Positions 52,025-61,626 of a stretch of 64,000 nucleotides of DNA are shown piece after piece. Position numbers and translations under genes: made by a program. Numbering within the stretch: position 1 is the first letter of the stretch; each line of letters opens with the position of its first letter. Below the pieces are notes generated by a model, which ran no database searches, had not been told where the DNA came from, and saw nothing but the letters and a program-made list of their open reading frames with translations. The stretch comes from Chryseobacterium cheonjiense. Its GTDB lineage: Bacteria; Bacteroidota; Bacteroidia; Flavobacteriales; Weeksellaceae. The DNA lies in the NCBI RefSeq assembly GCF_012927265.1, contig NZ_JABBGF010000001.1:2272729-2336728 (forward strand), written 5' to 3'.

Positions 52025-52820
52025 ATGCACGGGATTCTTTAACCAGATAAAAATTACTTTCGTTAAAGCTTTCCTTTGCTGCCTCATAGCCTATCTGAAA
52101 TATTTTCTCAAGGCGGTCCTTTCTTCTTTCGAAAGTTCCGTAAGTGGAAAGCTCCTGCGAAGAGATAAACCAGTCGCAATAGTCGAATTTTATCTTTTCA
52201 ATCCTGTAAGACAATAAATCGTAAGAACGGGAAACAATAGCTTTAATGGATTTAAGATCATTAATTTTAATATCATGAGGAGGAGAAACGAAAACGCCGA
52301 TCAATTTATCACATTCATCCCTGATGATATCTGCAGGAAAATTATTGAGCACTCCCCCGTCACAATACATTTCTTCGTTAATAATGTAAGGAGTAGTAAT
52401 TCCCGGTATGGAACATGAAGCGATAATAGCATCAACTACTTTAAAATCCTGATCAAAGATCTTTTCTGTCCCTGTTACAAGTTCTGTAGCAACGATTTTA
52501 ACCTCTTTTCCTAAATCTTTCAGCTTCATATCTCCGAAAATAGGATTCAGGTAATTCCTGAAAATCACCGAAGATACAAGTCCGGGCTGATTAAACGCAA
52601 AATGTTTCCAGTTGAAAAAATATACCGAATTGAAGAACTCCAGAATTTCTTCCGGACTTTTTCCTACAGCATACATGGAACCTACGATAGAACCTGCACT
52701 GCAGCATGACAGAACATGAACATCAATATCTTTTTCCCTCAGAAATTTTAAAACTCCTGCGTGTGCAATTCCTTTTGTACCGCCGCCCGATAAAACAAGA
52801 CCTACCTTTTCAAAATTCAT
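52023..52820 (-). CDS. Patatin-like phospholipase
   Basis: The 265-residue protein has the Gly-rich oxyanion motif LSGGGTKGIAHAGVL. The nucleophile Ser is near residue 41 in CCSAGSIVGSMY and the catalytic Asp (about 154) in CDGGVLNNFP. Patatin enzymes hydrolyse acyl esters of phospholipids with a Ser-Asp dyad. The position before the nucleophile is Cys where GxSxG has Gly (Cys-Cys-Ser-Ala-Gly). There is no signal peptide, so it is probably cytoplasmic. Confidence 0.85.
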   Translation of the reverse strand: MNFEKVGLVLSGGGTKGIAHAGVLKFLREKDIDVHVLSCCSAGSIVGSMYAVGKSPEEILEFFNSVYFFNWKHFAFNQPGLVSSVIFRNYLNPIFGDMKLKDLGKEVKIVATELVTGTEKIFDQDFKVVDAIIASCSIPGITTPYIINEEMYCDGGVLNNFPADIIRDECDKLIGVFVSPPHDIKINDLKSIKAIVSRSYDLLSYRIEKIKFDYCDWFISSQELSTYGTFERRKDRLEKIFQIGYEAAKESFNESNFYLVKESRA

Positions 52821-52953
52821 TGAATAAATTTAAGAAAATACCACAGAATAAAGACAGCACTATCTAATTTTTTATTAGGTAGCTCTAAATAATATTGTAT
52901 CGCTTACCAAATGACGTAAGACAGTCTACTGTTATATGAACAAAATAATAAAG

Positions 52954-52973
52954 CCCGGAAAATTCCAGGCTCA
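52954..52973 (-). terminator. Terminator of PH-domain gene
   Basis: On the minus strand AGCCTGGAA pairs with TTCCGGGCT through one T-G pair and is followed by TTATTATTTTG. It lies 12 bp past the stop of the 52985-53599 gene. Confidence 0.65.
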
Positions 52974-52984
52974 TTTATATGTTA

Positions 52985-53599
52985 TTAGTTATTAATATAC
53001 TTTTCAAATATTTTTGAGAAATCCTTCTGAATATATTTATCAAAACTTGTAGTATTCCAGGCAAAAATATATTCGTTGATTGTTCTTAATTCCTGACTTT
53101 TCGATACATTTTCCTGTTTACCGGAGGCTACCGTAGTGATGGCTTTCTGTAAACTGTCATTTGAAAAATTCAACAGTGCCTGATTGTGATGAACAGCCTG
53201 CTGGATTGCCAATAGGGCTTTATACAAATCTTTAAGCTGATCGATCTGGCTTTTCGTTACACTGATCATCAGCGGAACATTTCCGATATTAAAAGATATT
53301 TCGACATCGAGATCAATGGTTCCTGCCGTCTGCAGGGCAATATTGGAGAAAGGGAATTCGTAATATTCATATCTTCTCAACACTCTTTTTTTATCCAAAG
53401 CACTTGCTCCGTCAATATGAATCAGTGCTCTGTTGGTAAAGCAGTATTCATCTCTTTTGGATTTAATAAGAAAGAAAATTTTCTCATTGTCTTCTGACAA
53501 GATATAATCATCAGAATCTACCTTATCATAATCCTGGGAAGGAATAATTTTGCCAATATCTCCTAATCCTAACGCTTCTGCAGCTAATTTTTTGAACAT
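52985..53599 (-). CDS. Bacterial PH-domain protein
   Basis: The 204-residue cytoplasmic protein has a PH-like fold region (about 35-130: EDNEKIFFLIKSKRDEYCFT, NRALIHIDGASALDKKRVLR) as in the bPH_1 family, and a helical C-terminal part. Function of these proteins is unclear; some are membrane or protein adaptors. It stands alone with its own terminator. Confidence 0.8.
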   Translation of the reverse strand: MFKKLAAEALGLGDIGKIIPSQDYDKVDSDDYILSEDNEKIFFLIKSKRDEYCFTNRALIHIDGASALDKKRVLRRYEYYEFPFSNIALQTAGTIDLDVEISFNIGNVPLMISVTKSQIDQLKDLYKALLAIQQAVHHNQALLNFSNDSLQKAITTVASGKQENVSKSQELRTINEYIFAWNTTSFDKYIQKDFSKIFEKYINN

Positions 53600-53725
53600 A
53601 CTTTATTTTAATTTGTATTTTGTTTAGTGAATAAAATTAAGAAAATAACTTAGATAAAATCAAAAAAATTATCCTAAAGCTCGTTTAAATTTGATTAATT
53701 ATTCAAAAATTTCATTCATTTTTTG

Positions 53726-53880
53726 ACGCAAAGATTTAATTTAAAGACTTAATTATTTAAGTAAGCAAAGGAGGATCAACAGGTTGATTTGATGAAGCTA
53801 TTTCTTCAAGCTTCGTGAAGCAATTTTATTTGCCTTTGCTTTCTAAAAGTAATGTGTAAAGTTGAATTAAATCTTTGCGT
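53726..53880. repeat. Palindromic intergenic element (MITE/REP-like)
   Basis: ACGCAAAGATTTAATT (53726-53741) is the exact inverse of AATTAAATCTTTGCGT (53865-53880). Inside, AGCAAAGG (53764-53771) mirrors CCTTTGCT (53833-53840), and GAAGCT/AGCTTC form an inner stem. Nested, ordered inverted repeats over 155 bp indicate a foldable, probably dispersed element rather than a terminator. Confidence 0.65.
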
Positions 53881-53941
53881 TTAAAAATAATAGAATTTAA
53901 AAACTTTAAATGTCAAATTTAAACAGGCTCTTTCAAAAAGA

Positions 53942-53966
53942 AAAACCACAGACAAAATCTGTGGTT
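53942..53966 (-). terminator. Terminator of lpdA
   Basis: AAACCACAGA (53942-53951) pairs with TCTGTGGTTT (53957-53966); the minus-strand continuation is TTCTTTTTGAA. Confidence 0.8.
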
Positions 53967-53993
53967 TACTATATTTATAATTTAATTATCAAA

Positions 53994-55382
53994 TTAAATA
54001 TGGATCACTTCTCCATAAGCAGCAGCAGCAGCTTCCATAATCGCTTCGGATACTGTTGGGTGCGGGTGAATCGATTTGATGATCTCGTGACCGGTAGTTT
54101 CCAGCTTTCTGGCAACAACCGCTTCAGCAACCATATCGGTAACGCCATCTCCAATCATATGACAGCCTAACCATTCTCCGTATTTAGCATCGAAAATAAC
54201 TTTGATGAAACCGTCTGTATTGCCGTTTGCTGTTGCTTTTCCGCTTGCAGAAAGAGGGAATTTACCCACTTTGATTTCATACCCTTTCTCTTTAGCCTGC
54301 TTTTCAGTAAGACCAACAGAAGCAACTTCAGGGTGGCAGTACGTACATCCCGGAATATTGCCATAGTCGATTTTTTCGACGTGCATTCCTTTGATTTTTT
54401 CAACGCAGGTAATTCCTTCTGCAGAAGCAACGTGTGCCAATGCCTGAGTCGGAATGATATCTCCGATTGCATAATATCCGGGAACTGAAGTTTCGTACCA
54501 TTCATTTACCAAAACTCTTCCCTTATCCGTCTGGATTCCTACTTCTTCAAGACCAATATTCTCGATGTTTGCAGCAATACCGACAGCAGATAATAAAATA
54601 TCAGCTTCAAGCGTAATGTTTCCTTTAGCTGTTTTTACGTTAGCTTTTACGCCTTCTCCGCTGGTGTCAACACTTTCCACAGAAGCGTTGGTCATGATCT
54701 CAATCCCTGATTTTTTCAGAGATTTTTCTAAGTGCTTAGAGATTTCTTCATCTTCTACAGGAACGATATTCGGCATAAATTCCACCACCGTAACTTTTGT
54801 TCCCATTGTATTATAGAAGTCGGCAAATTCTACCCCGATTGCTCCTGAACCTACAACGATCATCGATTTCGGCTGTTCAGGAAGAGATAATGCCTGTCTG
54901 TATCCTATTACTTTTTTACCATCCTGAGGAAGGTTCGGCAATTCTCTTGAACGCGCACCAGTAGCGATTATAATATGTGTTCCTGTATATTCGGTTACTT
55001 TTCCGTCTTTATCGGTAACAGAAACTTTTTTACCTTTCTGTACTTTGGCGGTCCCTAAAATTACATCGATCTTATTCTTTTTCATTAAGAATTCGATTCC
55101 TTTGCTCATTTTATTGGCTACGCCACGGCTTCTCTGAATTACGTTAGGAAATTCAAAACTACCTTCCACTTTATTTAAGCCATAATCTTCAGCGTGATTA
55201 ATATAATGAAAAACCTGAGCAGACTTTAGCAAAGCTTTTGTAGGAATACATCCCCAGTTAAGGCATATCCCTCCCAAACTTTCTTTTTCGATAATTGCAG
55301 TTTTGAAACCCAATTGCGCCGCTCTGATTGCAGTAACATATCCACCGGGACCACTACCGATGACAATAATATCGTAATTCAT
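53994..55382 (-). CDS. lpdA: Dihydrolipoyl dehydrogenase
   Basis: The 462-residue flavoprotein has the FAD motif GSGPGGYVTAIRAA and the redox disulfide GGICLNWGCIPTK (Cys40/Cys45). The NAD motif is VVGSGAIGVEFA and the C-terminal active-site segment is HPHPTVSEA. It re-oxidises dihydrolipoamide as the E3 subunit of pyruvate, 2-oxoglutarate or branched-chain dehydrogenase complexes. No E1/E2 genes are adjacent, so it is a stand-alone E3 gene. Confidence 0.95.
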   Translation of the reverse strand: MNYDIIVIGSGPGGYVTAIRAAQLGFKTAIIEKESLGGICLNWGCIPTKALLKSAQVFHYINHAEDYGLNKVEGSFEFPNVIQRSRGVANKMSKGIEFLMKKNKIDVILGTAKVQKGKKVSVTDKDGKVTEYTGTHIIIATGARSRELPNLPQDGKKVIGYRQALSLPEQPKSMIVVGSGAIGVEFADFYNTMGTKVTVVEFMPNIVPVEDEEISKHLEKSLKKSGIEIMTNASVESVDTSGEGVKANVKTAKGNITLEADILLSAVGIAANIENIGLEEVGIQTDKGRVLVNEWYETSVPGYYAIGDIIPTQALAHVASAEGITCVEKIKGMHVEKIDYGNIPGCTYCHPEVASVGLTEKQAKEKGYEIKVGKFPLSASGKATANGNTDGFIKVIFDAKYGEWLGCHMIGDGVTDMVAEAVVARKLETTGHEIIKSIHPHPTVSEAIMEAAAAAYGEVIHI

Positions 55383-55490
55383 TAGTTTAAAATTTTATGC
55401 GAATTTAAGGAAAAATATTGGATGTTCAGCCTTTCTTAGCTTACAACATAGATGGAATGAAAGACATTATCTTGTATTTAAAAAAAGAAA

Positions 55491-55512
55491 AGAGAACGCT
55501 AATGCATTCTCT
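55491..55512 (-). terminator. Terminator of the 55556 gene
   Basis: On the minus strand AGAGAATGC pairs with GCGTTCTCT through a G-T pair over a 4-nt loop, followed by CTTTTCTTTTTTT. Confidence 0.75.
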
Positions 55513-55555
55513 TTTTTATTTCCGTTAAGAGGATAAGTTCTCTGTTATGCTTACT

Positions 55556-55828
55556 CTATCTGGTAGCTCTTAACAGCTTTTTTTCATTCTGATATCTGAG
55601 ATTAAGGGCTTTCAGCTGATCGCTTTTCATTTTCTTGGTCGCCAGCGGATGATTAAGAATCAACCTTTTTTCAGTGTTATATTTTTTGTCTAATTCCCTC
55701 GCCTTACTGTTGTACAGTTCGCTTCTGGAAGGATGCGGAGGTGCGGGAGGACGTAAAGGATGTTTCTGTGCAAAAGCTCCACCTGACAAACCTAAAAGTA
55801 AAAGTGTTGGTATTAAAAACTTTTTCAT
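55556..55828 (-). CDS. Small secreted hypothetical protein
   Basis: The 90-residue protein has a signal peptide (MKKFLIPTLLLLGLSGGAFAQ), then a Pro/His-rich linker (KHPLRPPAPPHPSRSE) and a basic helical tail (MKSDQLKALNLRYQNEKKLL). No family was recognised. It has its own terminator 44 bp downstream. Confidence 0.75.
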   Translation of the reverse strand: MKKFLIPTLLLLGLSGGAFAQKHPLRPPAPPHPSRSELYNSKARELDKKYNTEKRLILNHPLATKKMKSDQLKALNLRYQNEKKLLRATR

Positions 55829-55927
55829 AACTTTTTATTTTTTGAATGATCTTAATTTTAGCCTTATATCATTCAGGTTTATAACGGAATATTTGCATAT
55901 ATCATACCACAATTCAATAAGAATTGT

Positions 55928-57244
55928 TTACTTATTTTTATTATAGGAAACCCTCCATACTACTCCGCTTACATCGTCGGCAACAAGTATAGATCCGTCA
56001 GCAAGCTGAAGTACCCCTACAGGTCTTCCGTAGACGTCTCCTTTTGCTTCATTGGCAATAAATCCTGTAAGAAAAGGCTGATACGGACCTGAAGCCTTAC
56101 CGTTCGCAAAAGGTACGAATGCTACCTGATACCCTGCGAGAGAAGATCGGTTCCATGATCCGTGTTGTCCGATAAATGCTCCGTTTTTATATTTCTCCGG
56201 AAACTGACTTCCGGTATAGAAAGCGAGTCCTAAAGAGGCGGTATGACTTCCCAGCGGAACATCCGGGACAATGGTCTTAGCAACGAGATCAGGTTTTTCT
56301 CCTTTTCTTCTCGGATCTTCATTTTTCCCGAAATAAGCATAAGGCCATCCATAAAATGCATTCTGCTTTACACTAGTAAGATAATCCGGAACCAGTTCGT
56401 CACCAAGTTCATCCCGTTCGTTGACAACCGTCCAGAGTTCGCCGGTAAGGGGATTCCAGCTCATTCCAACTGGATTTCTCAGACCCGCTGCAAAAATTTT
56501 CTCTCCGCTTCCGTCAGGATTTACTTCAAGAATGTTGGCTCTCCGTACTTCATTTTCCATTCCGTTTTCGCCTACGTTACTTCCTGAACCTACACTGATG
56601 TAAATTTTAGACTGGTCTTTATTGGCGATTAAATTTCTTGTCCAGTGGTTATTATATCCTCCGGCGGGAAGATTTACAATCTTTTTACCAGGCTGGGTAA
56701 TTTTTGTATCTCCCGATTTATAGGGATATACCCAAAGTCCATCGGTATTGGCTACGTAAAATTTATCTTTAATAATAAGCATTCCGTAAGGCTGATTGAG
56801 CTTATCAAGAAATACGGAAGACGATTCGGGAAAGCCATCCTTATTGGCATCACGATATAAGATGATCCTGTTGGCAGATTTGCCTCCGACTTCAGCATCA
56901 CTTTTACCGCTGATATCGTTTTTAATTTTCTCTGTTGTGGAACGCTCCGAGTTGGAAAGAACGACAAAAATGTCGCCGTTTTCAGCCTGAATCATATTTC
57001 TCGGGCTTTTTATATTATCTGCAAACCGGGTTACGGTAAAACCTTCCGGAGCAACAGGCGATTTTCCTTTGGGCCATCCGATGACATTACTGAATTTGTT
57101 TTTGGAGTTCTTCTCGTCAGGTGCAGGCAACTTCAGCGTATCCGTTTCTGTGACGACTTCTTTCTGAGTTGAGGTTTTTTCGTTTTTATTTTCTTTACAG
57201 CTGAAGAAAGTCAGCGCCAAAGCTGGTAAAAGATATTTTTTCAT
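55928..57244 (-). CDS. PQQ-dependent sugar dehydrogenase-like lipoprotein
   Basis: The start at 57244 gives a lipoprotein signal (MKKYLLPALALTFFSCKENK), so it is preferred to the upstream ATG. The body is a six-bladed propeller of the sorbosone/glucose dehydrogenase type: PRNMIQAENGDIFVVLSNSE, AAGLRNPVGMSWNPLTGELW, GSHTASLGLAFY and FIGQHGSWNRSS. Members bind PQQ and oxidise sugars in the periplasm. Substrate is unknown. Confidence 0.85.
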   Translation of the reverse strand: MKKYLLPALALTFFSCKENKNEKTSTQKEVVTETDTLKLPAPDEKNSKNKFSNVIGWPKGKSPVAPEGFTVTRFADNIKSPRNMIQAENGDIFVVLSNSERSTTEKIKNDISGKSDAEVGGKSANRIILYRDANKDGFPESSSVFLDKLNQPYGMLIIKDKFYVANTDGLWVYPYKSGDTKITQPGKKIVNLPAGGYNNHWTRNLIANKDQSKIYISVGSGSNVGENGMENEVRRANILEVNPDGSGEKIFAAGLRNPVGMSWNPLTGELWTVVNERDELGDELVPDYLTSVKQNAFYGWPYAYFGKNEDPRRKGEKPDLVAKTIVPDVPLGSHTASLGLAFYTGSQFPEKYKNGAFIGQHGSWNRSSLAGYQVAFVPFANGKASGPYQPFLTGFIANEAKGDVYGRPVGVLQLADGSILVADDVSGVVWRVSYNKNK

Positions 57245-57380
57245 AAATTTTAGTGATAATGGTTGATAAGAGACTTGCAAAAACCATTCCTTAGGAATCG
57301 ATTGGTTTTTCATTTAAACAAATGGATAAAGACTAAATCCTTATTTTTGAAACAGATTTAGAATAACAATATCTAAAAAA

Positions 57381-57407
57381 AACAGTACAAGTAATTACCT
57401 GCACTGT
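57381..57407 (-). terminator. Terminator of the 57506 gene
   Basis: On the minus strand a 12-bp stem (AACAGTGCAGGT with ACTTGTACTGTT, two G-T pairs) is followed by a run of eight T from the oligo-A at 57375-57382. Confidence 0.8.
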
Positions 57408-57505
57408 TCAATTTAAATTTGTTTGAATCCTATTTACTATATCAGGAACAATATGTTTGATTATTTTCTGATAATATTGATGAAAGGTTTAAGAAAATAT
57501 TTTTC

Positions 57506-58597
57506 TCACTGATGTCGCACAATATGCGATTTAGGCCTGTATTTTTTATCAAGATCTTCTATTATGGCAATGGTCTGATCAGAAATTACATAGGCATCTT
57601 TAGTCTTATTTGCTGACTTATTATAGAGATATACAAAATTAAACGGATCTTCAATATGTTTGATCAATTGTTTCTTATACCCTGCCTTTTCAATAATATT
57701 AGCCATATAATATCCCGGTATATGCCCGCTTGTATTCCATCCTTTAAACAGTTTATTTAATTTTAACTGTGATTTCTCCAAAGGTTTTGCAGAAAGTAAG
57801 GAATCAATATTTTTTAACGTTTTGTAACCGTCAGATAAAAAACTCTCGGGATATCCGCGCTGAAATTCCAGCAAATTTTTAGCATCTTCTCCCTGATATC
57901 TTTTGTCTATAAGATCGGCCGACCCTTCATTCAGAATTCTTTGTAGCATACTTACGATGACAAGATCTTCCTGATCAACATCAAAATCCATTCTCGGCCG
58001 CAACACATGCTGAAACTCATGGCCACCCAGTATCCCCATTTTATTATAGTCATTGAAATAAGCAGCCAGTAAAGTGTAAATCATCCAGCCATTTTCCACA
58101 TGGGCATCATTATGAACAGGGATAATCGTAATTTTATATTCCGGAGCTCTTTTATGATCTTTTTTAGGAAGCATCTGATAACTATACTGATAAGAAAGAT
58201 CAAGATATTTTTCCGGCTGTTGTTCAATGTTCTTAAGATAAGCTTTCATCTTATCTTCATTAATCTTATATTCGTTGATGATGTAGGTCCACCAGTTGTT
58301 ATAGGGATCTTTGAGCCTTTGCTGTAGTTTTGCTTCATTCTTTGGCATGTAGACTGTTTCCATAATTTTCCTGTAATTATCGATATAAATACTGTCTACT
58401 CCCTGATCTTTAAGGTAAACCTGTATGGCTTCATTTTTTATGAAATGCTTCCATTCCACAGGATCAACCGGCTGGTCTTTTCTTAATTTATCCGTAATCC
58501 TGAAATACTCCCAACATGCAGAATCGTCAAATTTCTGTGAATATAATAACTGAAATGTATGTAAACTACAAATTATTAAAAGTAATCGTTTTATCAT
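57506..58597 (-). CDS. DUF5700-type putative zinc metallopeptidase, secreted
   Basis: The 363-residue protein has a signal peptide (MIKRLLLIICSLHTFQLLYS). The motif GGHEFQHVLRP carries HExxH, and a later Glu in LNEGSADLID supports a zinc site as in DUF2268/DUF5700-like proteins. The region around it (IIPVHNDAHVENGWMIYTLL) is typical of the group. Proteolytic activity is inferred, not shown. It is followed by a clear terminator. Confidence 0.75.
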   Translation of the reverse strand: MIKRLLLIICSLHTFQLLYSQKFDDSACWEYFRITDKLRKDQPVDPVEWKHFIKNEAIQVYLKDQGVDSIYIDNYRKIMETVYMPKNEAKLQQRLKDPYNNWWTYIINEYKINEDKMKAYLKNIEQQPEKYLDLSYQYSYQMLPKKDHKRAPEYKITIIPVHNDAHVENGWMIYTLLAAYFNDYNKMGILGGHEFQHVLRPRMDFDVDQEDLVIVSMLQRILNEGSADLIDKRYQGEDAKNLLEFQRGYPESFLSDGYKTLKNIDSLLSAKPLEKSQLKLNKLFKGWNTSGHIPGYYMANIIEKAGYKKQLIKHIEDPFNFVYLYNKSANKTKDAYVISDQTIAIIEDLDKKYRPKSHIVRHQ

Positions 58598-58656
58598 TAT
58601 TTATAATCCTTATTAATGCAGCAAATATAATTAAATAAGCAAATACAATCATATTA

Positions 58657-61308
58657 TTACTCCACCTCAATATTCTGTTTCAGCGGAAGGTTTTTTGAAG
58701 AATTCCCGACAAAAATTCTGTATGTTCCTTTTTCAACAATCCAGTTCATTTTCTCGTCTAAAAACTGTAATTCTTTCACCGGAACTTCAATCGAAACCTG
58801 TTTTGCTTCACCTGGTTTTAAATATACTTTTTGAAAACCTTTCAGTTCAATAATCGGTCTTGAAACTGAGGCGAGTAAATCTTTCACATAAAGCTGTAAA
58901 ACTTCACTACCTGCTTTCGAACCTGTATTCTTTACATTGACTGTGGCAGTAATCGTATCTTTTGTTGTAAACTGTAGTTTGTTTAACTGTAAATCCGAAA
59001 CTTCAAAAGTCGTATAACTCAATCCGAAACCAAAAGGATACAGCGGTTCGCCACTCAGATCGTAATAATCATTTCCACGTCCGGTCGGATGATGATTGTA
59101 AGATAACGGAAGTTGTCCCTCTTCTACCGGAAAAGTAATTGGTAATTTTCCGGATGGATTTTCTTCACCGAATAAAACTTTAGCCACGGCTCTTCCGCCC
59201 TCTTCTCCGGGATACCAGACGTCTAAAATAGCTCCGACTTTATCTTTCCAATTGGTCGTTTTAATCGCAGAACCACCCACCAGCACAACCGTGACCGGTT
59301 TATTTAATTTTGAAACTTCATCAATAAATGGTTCCTGATTTCCGGGAAGCGCCAATGAAGAACGATCCTGAAATTCACCTTCATGGATTCCTGCAGTTAC
59401 GATGATATAATCCGCTTGCTCAGCGAGTTGTAAAGCATTTTTAAAGTCTTTCTGATAATCCGGCAGTCCGTAATTCCAGATAAGCTCTATATTGGCTTCA
59501 CCTCTATTTTCACGAAATTCCACGGTTATATCATACTTTTCATCTTTTTCAAAATCTATTTCAGCTGTTTTGGTCGAATAACTGAGCTTTTCCCAATTGT
59601 CAATCAACAGTTTTCCATTCAGAAACAAACGGAAACCATCATTTCCACGAAGTCCCAACTGATACTTTCCGGATTCCGGAGCTTCCAATTTTCCAGTCCA
59701 GCGAATGCTGTAATTATCAGGCTGAAGCTTTTCAGGGTTTGGCGAATACAGCGTCCATTTGAAATTCAATTGTTCATCCTGTTTTTCAAAAGCGGGATTT
59801 CCTTTCAAATCAGGATTGGAAAAATACATTCCTTTTAATCCTTTCTGATTTTCAAAAGATAAAAAATCAGCAGGAACGGTGACAAACTTTTTCAGATTCC
59901 AGTCGATACCTTTTGAATAAGTGATTTCAATATTTTTATTTTTAACAAAATCTTTAATTCCCTCAACAATACTCACTTTATTATTTCCCGGTCCCGAATA
60001 TCCACCCAATCTTGCATCCACCGCATCAGTCCCGACAATCAGAATCTTTTTTATCGTTTCCGGAACGGGAAGTGTTTTATTGGTATTCTGCAGCAGCACA
60101 AAAGATTCAGCAGCCGCTTTTTCAGCTAAAGGTTTATGGTTGATTTTCTTTAATTCCTGAATGTCTTTATCGGAAACATAAGGATTTTCAAACAATCCCA
60201 ATTCAAATTTTGCCCTTAAAACCCTTGCTACGGCATCATCAATTCTCTCCTGAGAAATTCTTCCGTCTAAAAATGGCGGAATGAACAATTTGTAATGTTT
60301 ATATTCTGTCTGGAAAATAACATCCAGTCCAGCGTTGATGGCTTGTGCAGAGGCATCGTCGTAATCTTTGGCTGTAAAATGCAGGACATTTGCCCCGCCT
60401 ACTGCACTGGCGTCACTGATGACAAAACCTTTAAAATTCCAATCTTTTTTTAATTTTTCCGTTAAAAGCCAATGGTTGGCGGTGGAAGGCCTTCCGTCCA
60501 GCAGATTGTAGGAAGTCATTACCGAACGGCTTTTTCCCTGTTGAAAGGCTTTTTCAAATGGTATGAGATGCGTTTCTTCCAGATATCTTCTGCTCCAATG
60601 GATCGGATACGAATCCCTTCCTCCTTCTCCTACATTTGCTAAAAAATGTTTCGGAGTGGTAACAATTCCCTGCTTTTCAAAAGAGCTTATAAAGCTTACT
60701 CCCATTACCGAGGTAAGAAAGGGATCTTCACCATAGGTTTCTTCCGTCCTGCCCCATCTAACATCACTTGCCAAATTGACAACCGGTGTTAAAATTTGTC
60801 GAATTCCTCTCAGTTTTGATTCTTTGGCGATAGCTGCAGAAACTTCCTTCATCAATTCAGGATTAAAGGTTGCTGCGAGTCCGATAGCCTGTGGAAAAGC
60901 CGTAGCACCCTCACGCATCAATCCGTGCAATGCCTCATCAAAAGGGATAATAGGAATTCCCAGTCTGGATTCTTCGACAAAATATTTTTGAATGGCATTG
61001 ATTTTCCCGGCCAGCTTTCCTGCATCTTCATTGGCATTATAGGTTAACAATTGTCCTGCCGCTCCGCCTCCCTGATTCCCTGCGCTCACCTGTAACCCGA
61101 AAATTCCGTGGGAATATTGATCTTTAGGAACATGATCCAAATCTCCGGGAATCATAAAGCATTGCCAGAATTTTTCTTCAGGAGTCATTCTTTTTAATAA
61201 ATCCTGAACTCTGGCTTCTACCGGTTGCTTAGGGTCTTTATATAAAGGTTTTTGAGCAGAAATAATTACAGAGCTTAATAAGAATATTCCTATAATTTTA
61301 AATCGCAT
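58657..61308 (-). CDS. bglX: GH3 beta-glucosidase with PA14 domain
   Basis: The 883-residue secreted enzyme has a signal peptide (MRFKIIGIFLLSSVIISAQ). The N-terminal GH3 TIM barrel carries the nucleophile Asp in GFVISDASAVGG. A second GH3 domain follows, interrupted by a PA14 domain (about 455-610: GKYQLGLRGNDGFRLFLNGK). A C-terminal fibronectin-III-like domain ends the protein (TVNVKNTGSKAGSEVLQLYV). It cleaves beta-linked glucose or related glycans. The symbol is by family, the exact substrate is unknown. Confidence 0.9.
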   Translation of the reverse strand: MRFKIIGIFLLSSVIISAQKPLYKDPKQPVEARVQDLLKRMTPEEKFWQCFMIPGDLDHVPKDQYSHGIFGLQVSAGNQGGGAAGQLLTYNANEDAGKLAGKINAIQKYFVEESRLGIPIIPFDEALHGLMREGATAFPQAIGLAATFNPELMKEVSAAIAKESKLRGIRQILTPVVNLASDVRWGRTEETYGEDPFLTSVMGVSFISSFEKQGIVTTPKHFLANVGEGGRDSYPIHWSRRYLEETHLIPFEKAFQQGKSRSVMTSYNLLDGRPSTANHWLLTEKLKKDWNFKGFVISDASAVGGANVLHFTAKDYDDASAQAINAGLDVIFQTEYKHYKLFIPPFLDGRISQERIDDAVARVLRAKFELGLFENPYVSDKDIQELKKINHKPLAEKAAAESFVLLQNTNKTLPVPETIKKILIVGTDAVDARLGGYSGPGNNKVSIVEGIKDFVKNKNIEITYSKGIDWNLKKFVTVPADFLSFENQKGLKGMYFSNPDLKGNPAFEKQDEQLNFKWTLYSPNPEKLQPDNYSIRWTGKLEAPESGKYQLGLRGNDGFRLFLNGKLLIDNWEKLSYSTKTAEIDFEKDEKYDITVEFRENRGEANIELIWNYGLPDYQKDFKNALQLAEQADYIIVTAGIHEGEFQDRSSLALPGNQEPFIDEVSKLNKPVTVVLVGGSAIKTTNWKDKVGAILDVWYPGEEGGRAVAKVLFGEENPSGKLPITFPVEEGQLPLSYNHHPTGRGNDYYDLSGEPLYPFGFGLSYTTFEVSDLQLNKLQFTTKDTITATVNVKNTGSKAGSEVLQLYVKDLLASVSRPIIELKGFQKVYLKPGEAKQVSIEVPVKELQFLDEKMNWIVEKGTYRIFVGNSSKNLPLKQNIEVE

Positions 61309-61626
61309 TGTAAAATAATTTTAGTTGTAGAATGTTTAAACTTTATATAACCGCAAAAGTCACAAAAGATGAATTCAAATTTATTTTAAAGTTGATGACT
61401 AGAAATGAAAAGGACCACAATAGCTTTAAAAAATCTTCGATTTTGTTCTTTTTAGAACTCTGATTATTCTAAAAAATATTAGCTTAAAAACTTAATAAAA
61501 AAATTAATTTATTGATTTCTTAATTTCATCTAGCTTAATAAACTGAAATTCTCAATGTTATCAGATTTCTTTTTAACGCTCCGATTTCCTATGTCGTTTT
61601 TGATATCAAATAGTCTACAATTTGAA
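61309..61626. other. 318-bp intergenic stretch
   Basis: AT-rich spacer between the GH3 and GH29 genes. I see no gene, hairpin or convincing promoter box in it. Confidence 0.5.

Larger units (their letters stand above)
53600..53993. other. 394-bp intergenic region with palindromic element
   Basis: No gene. The main content is the 155-bp inverted-repeat element at 53726-53880 and the lpdA terminator at 53942-53966. Confidence 0.5.
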
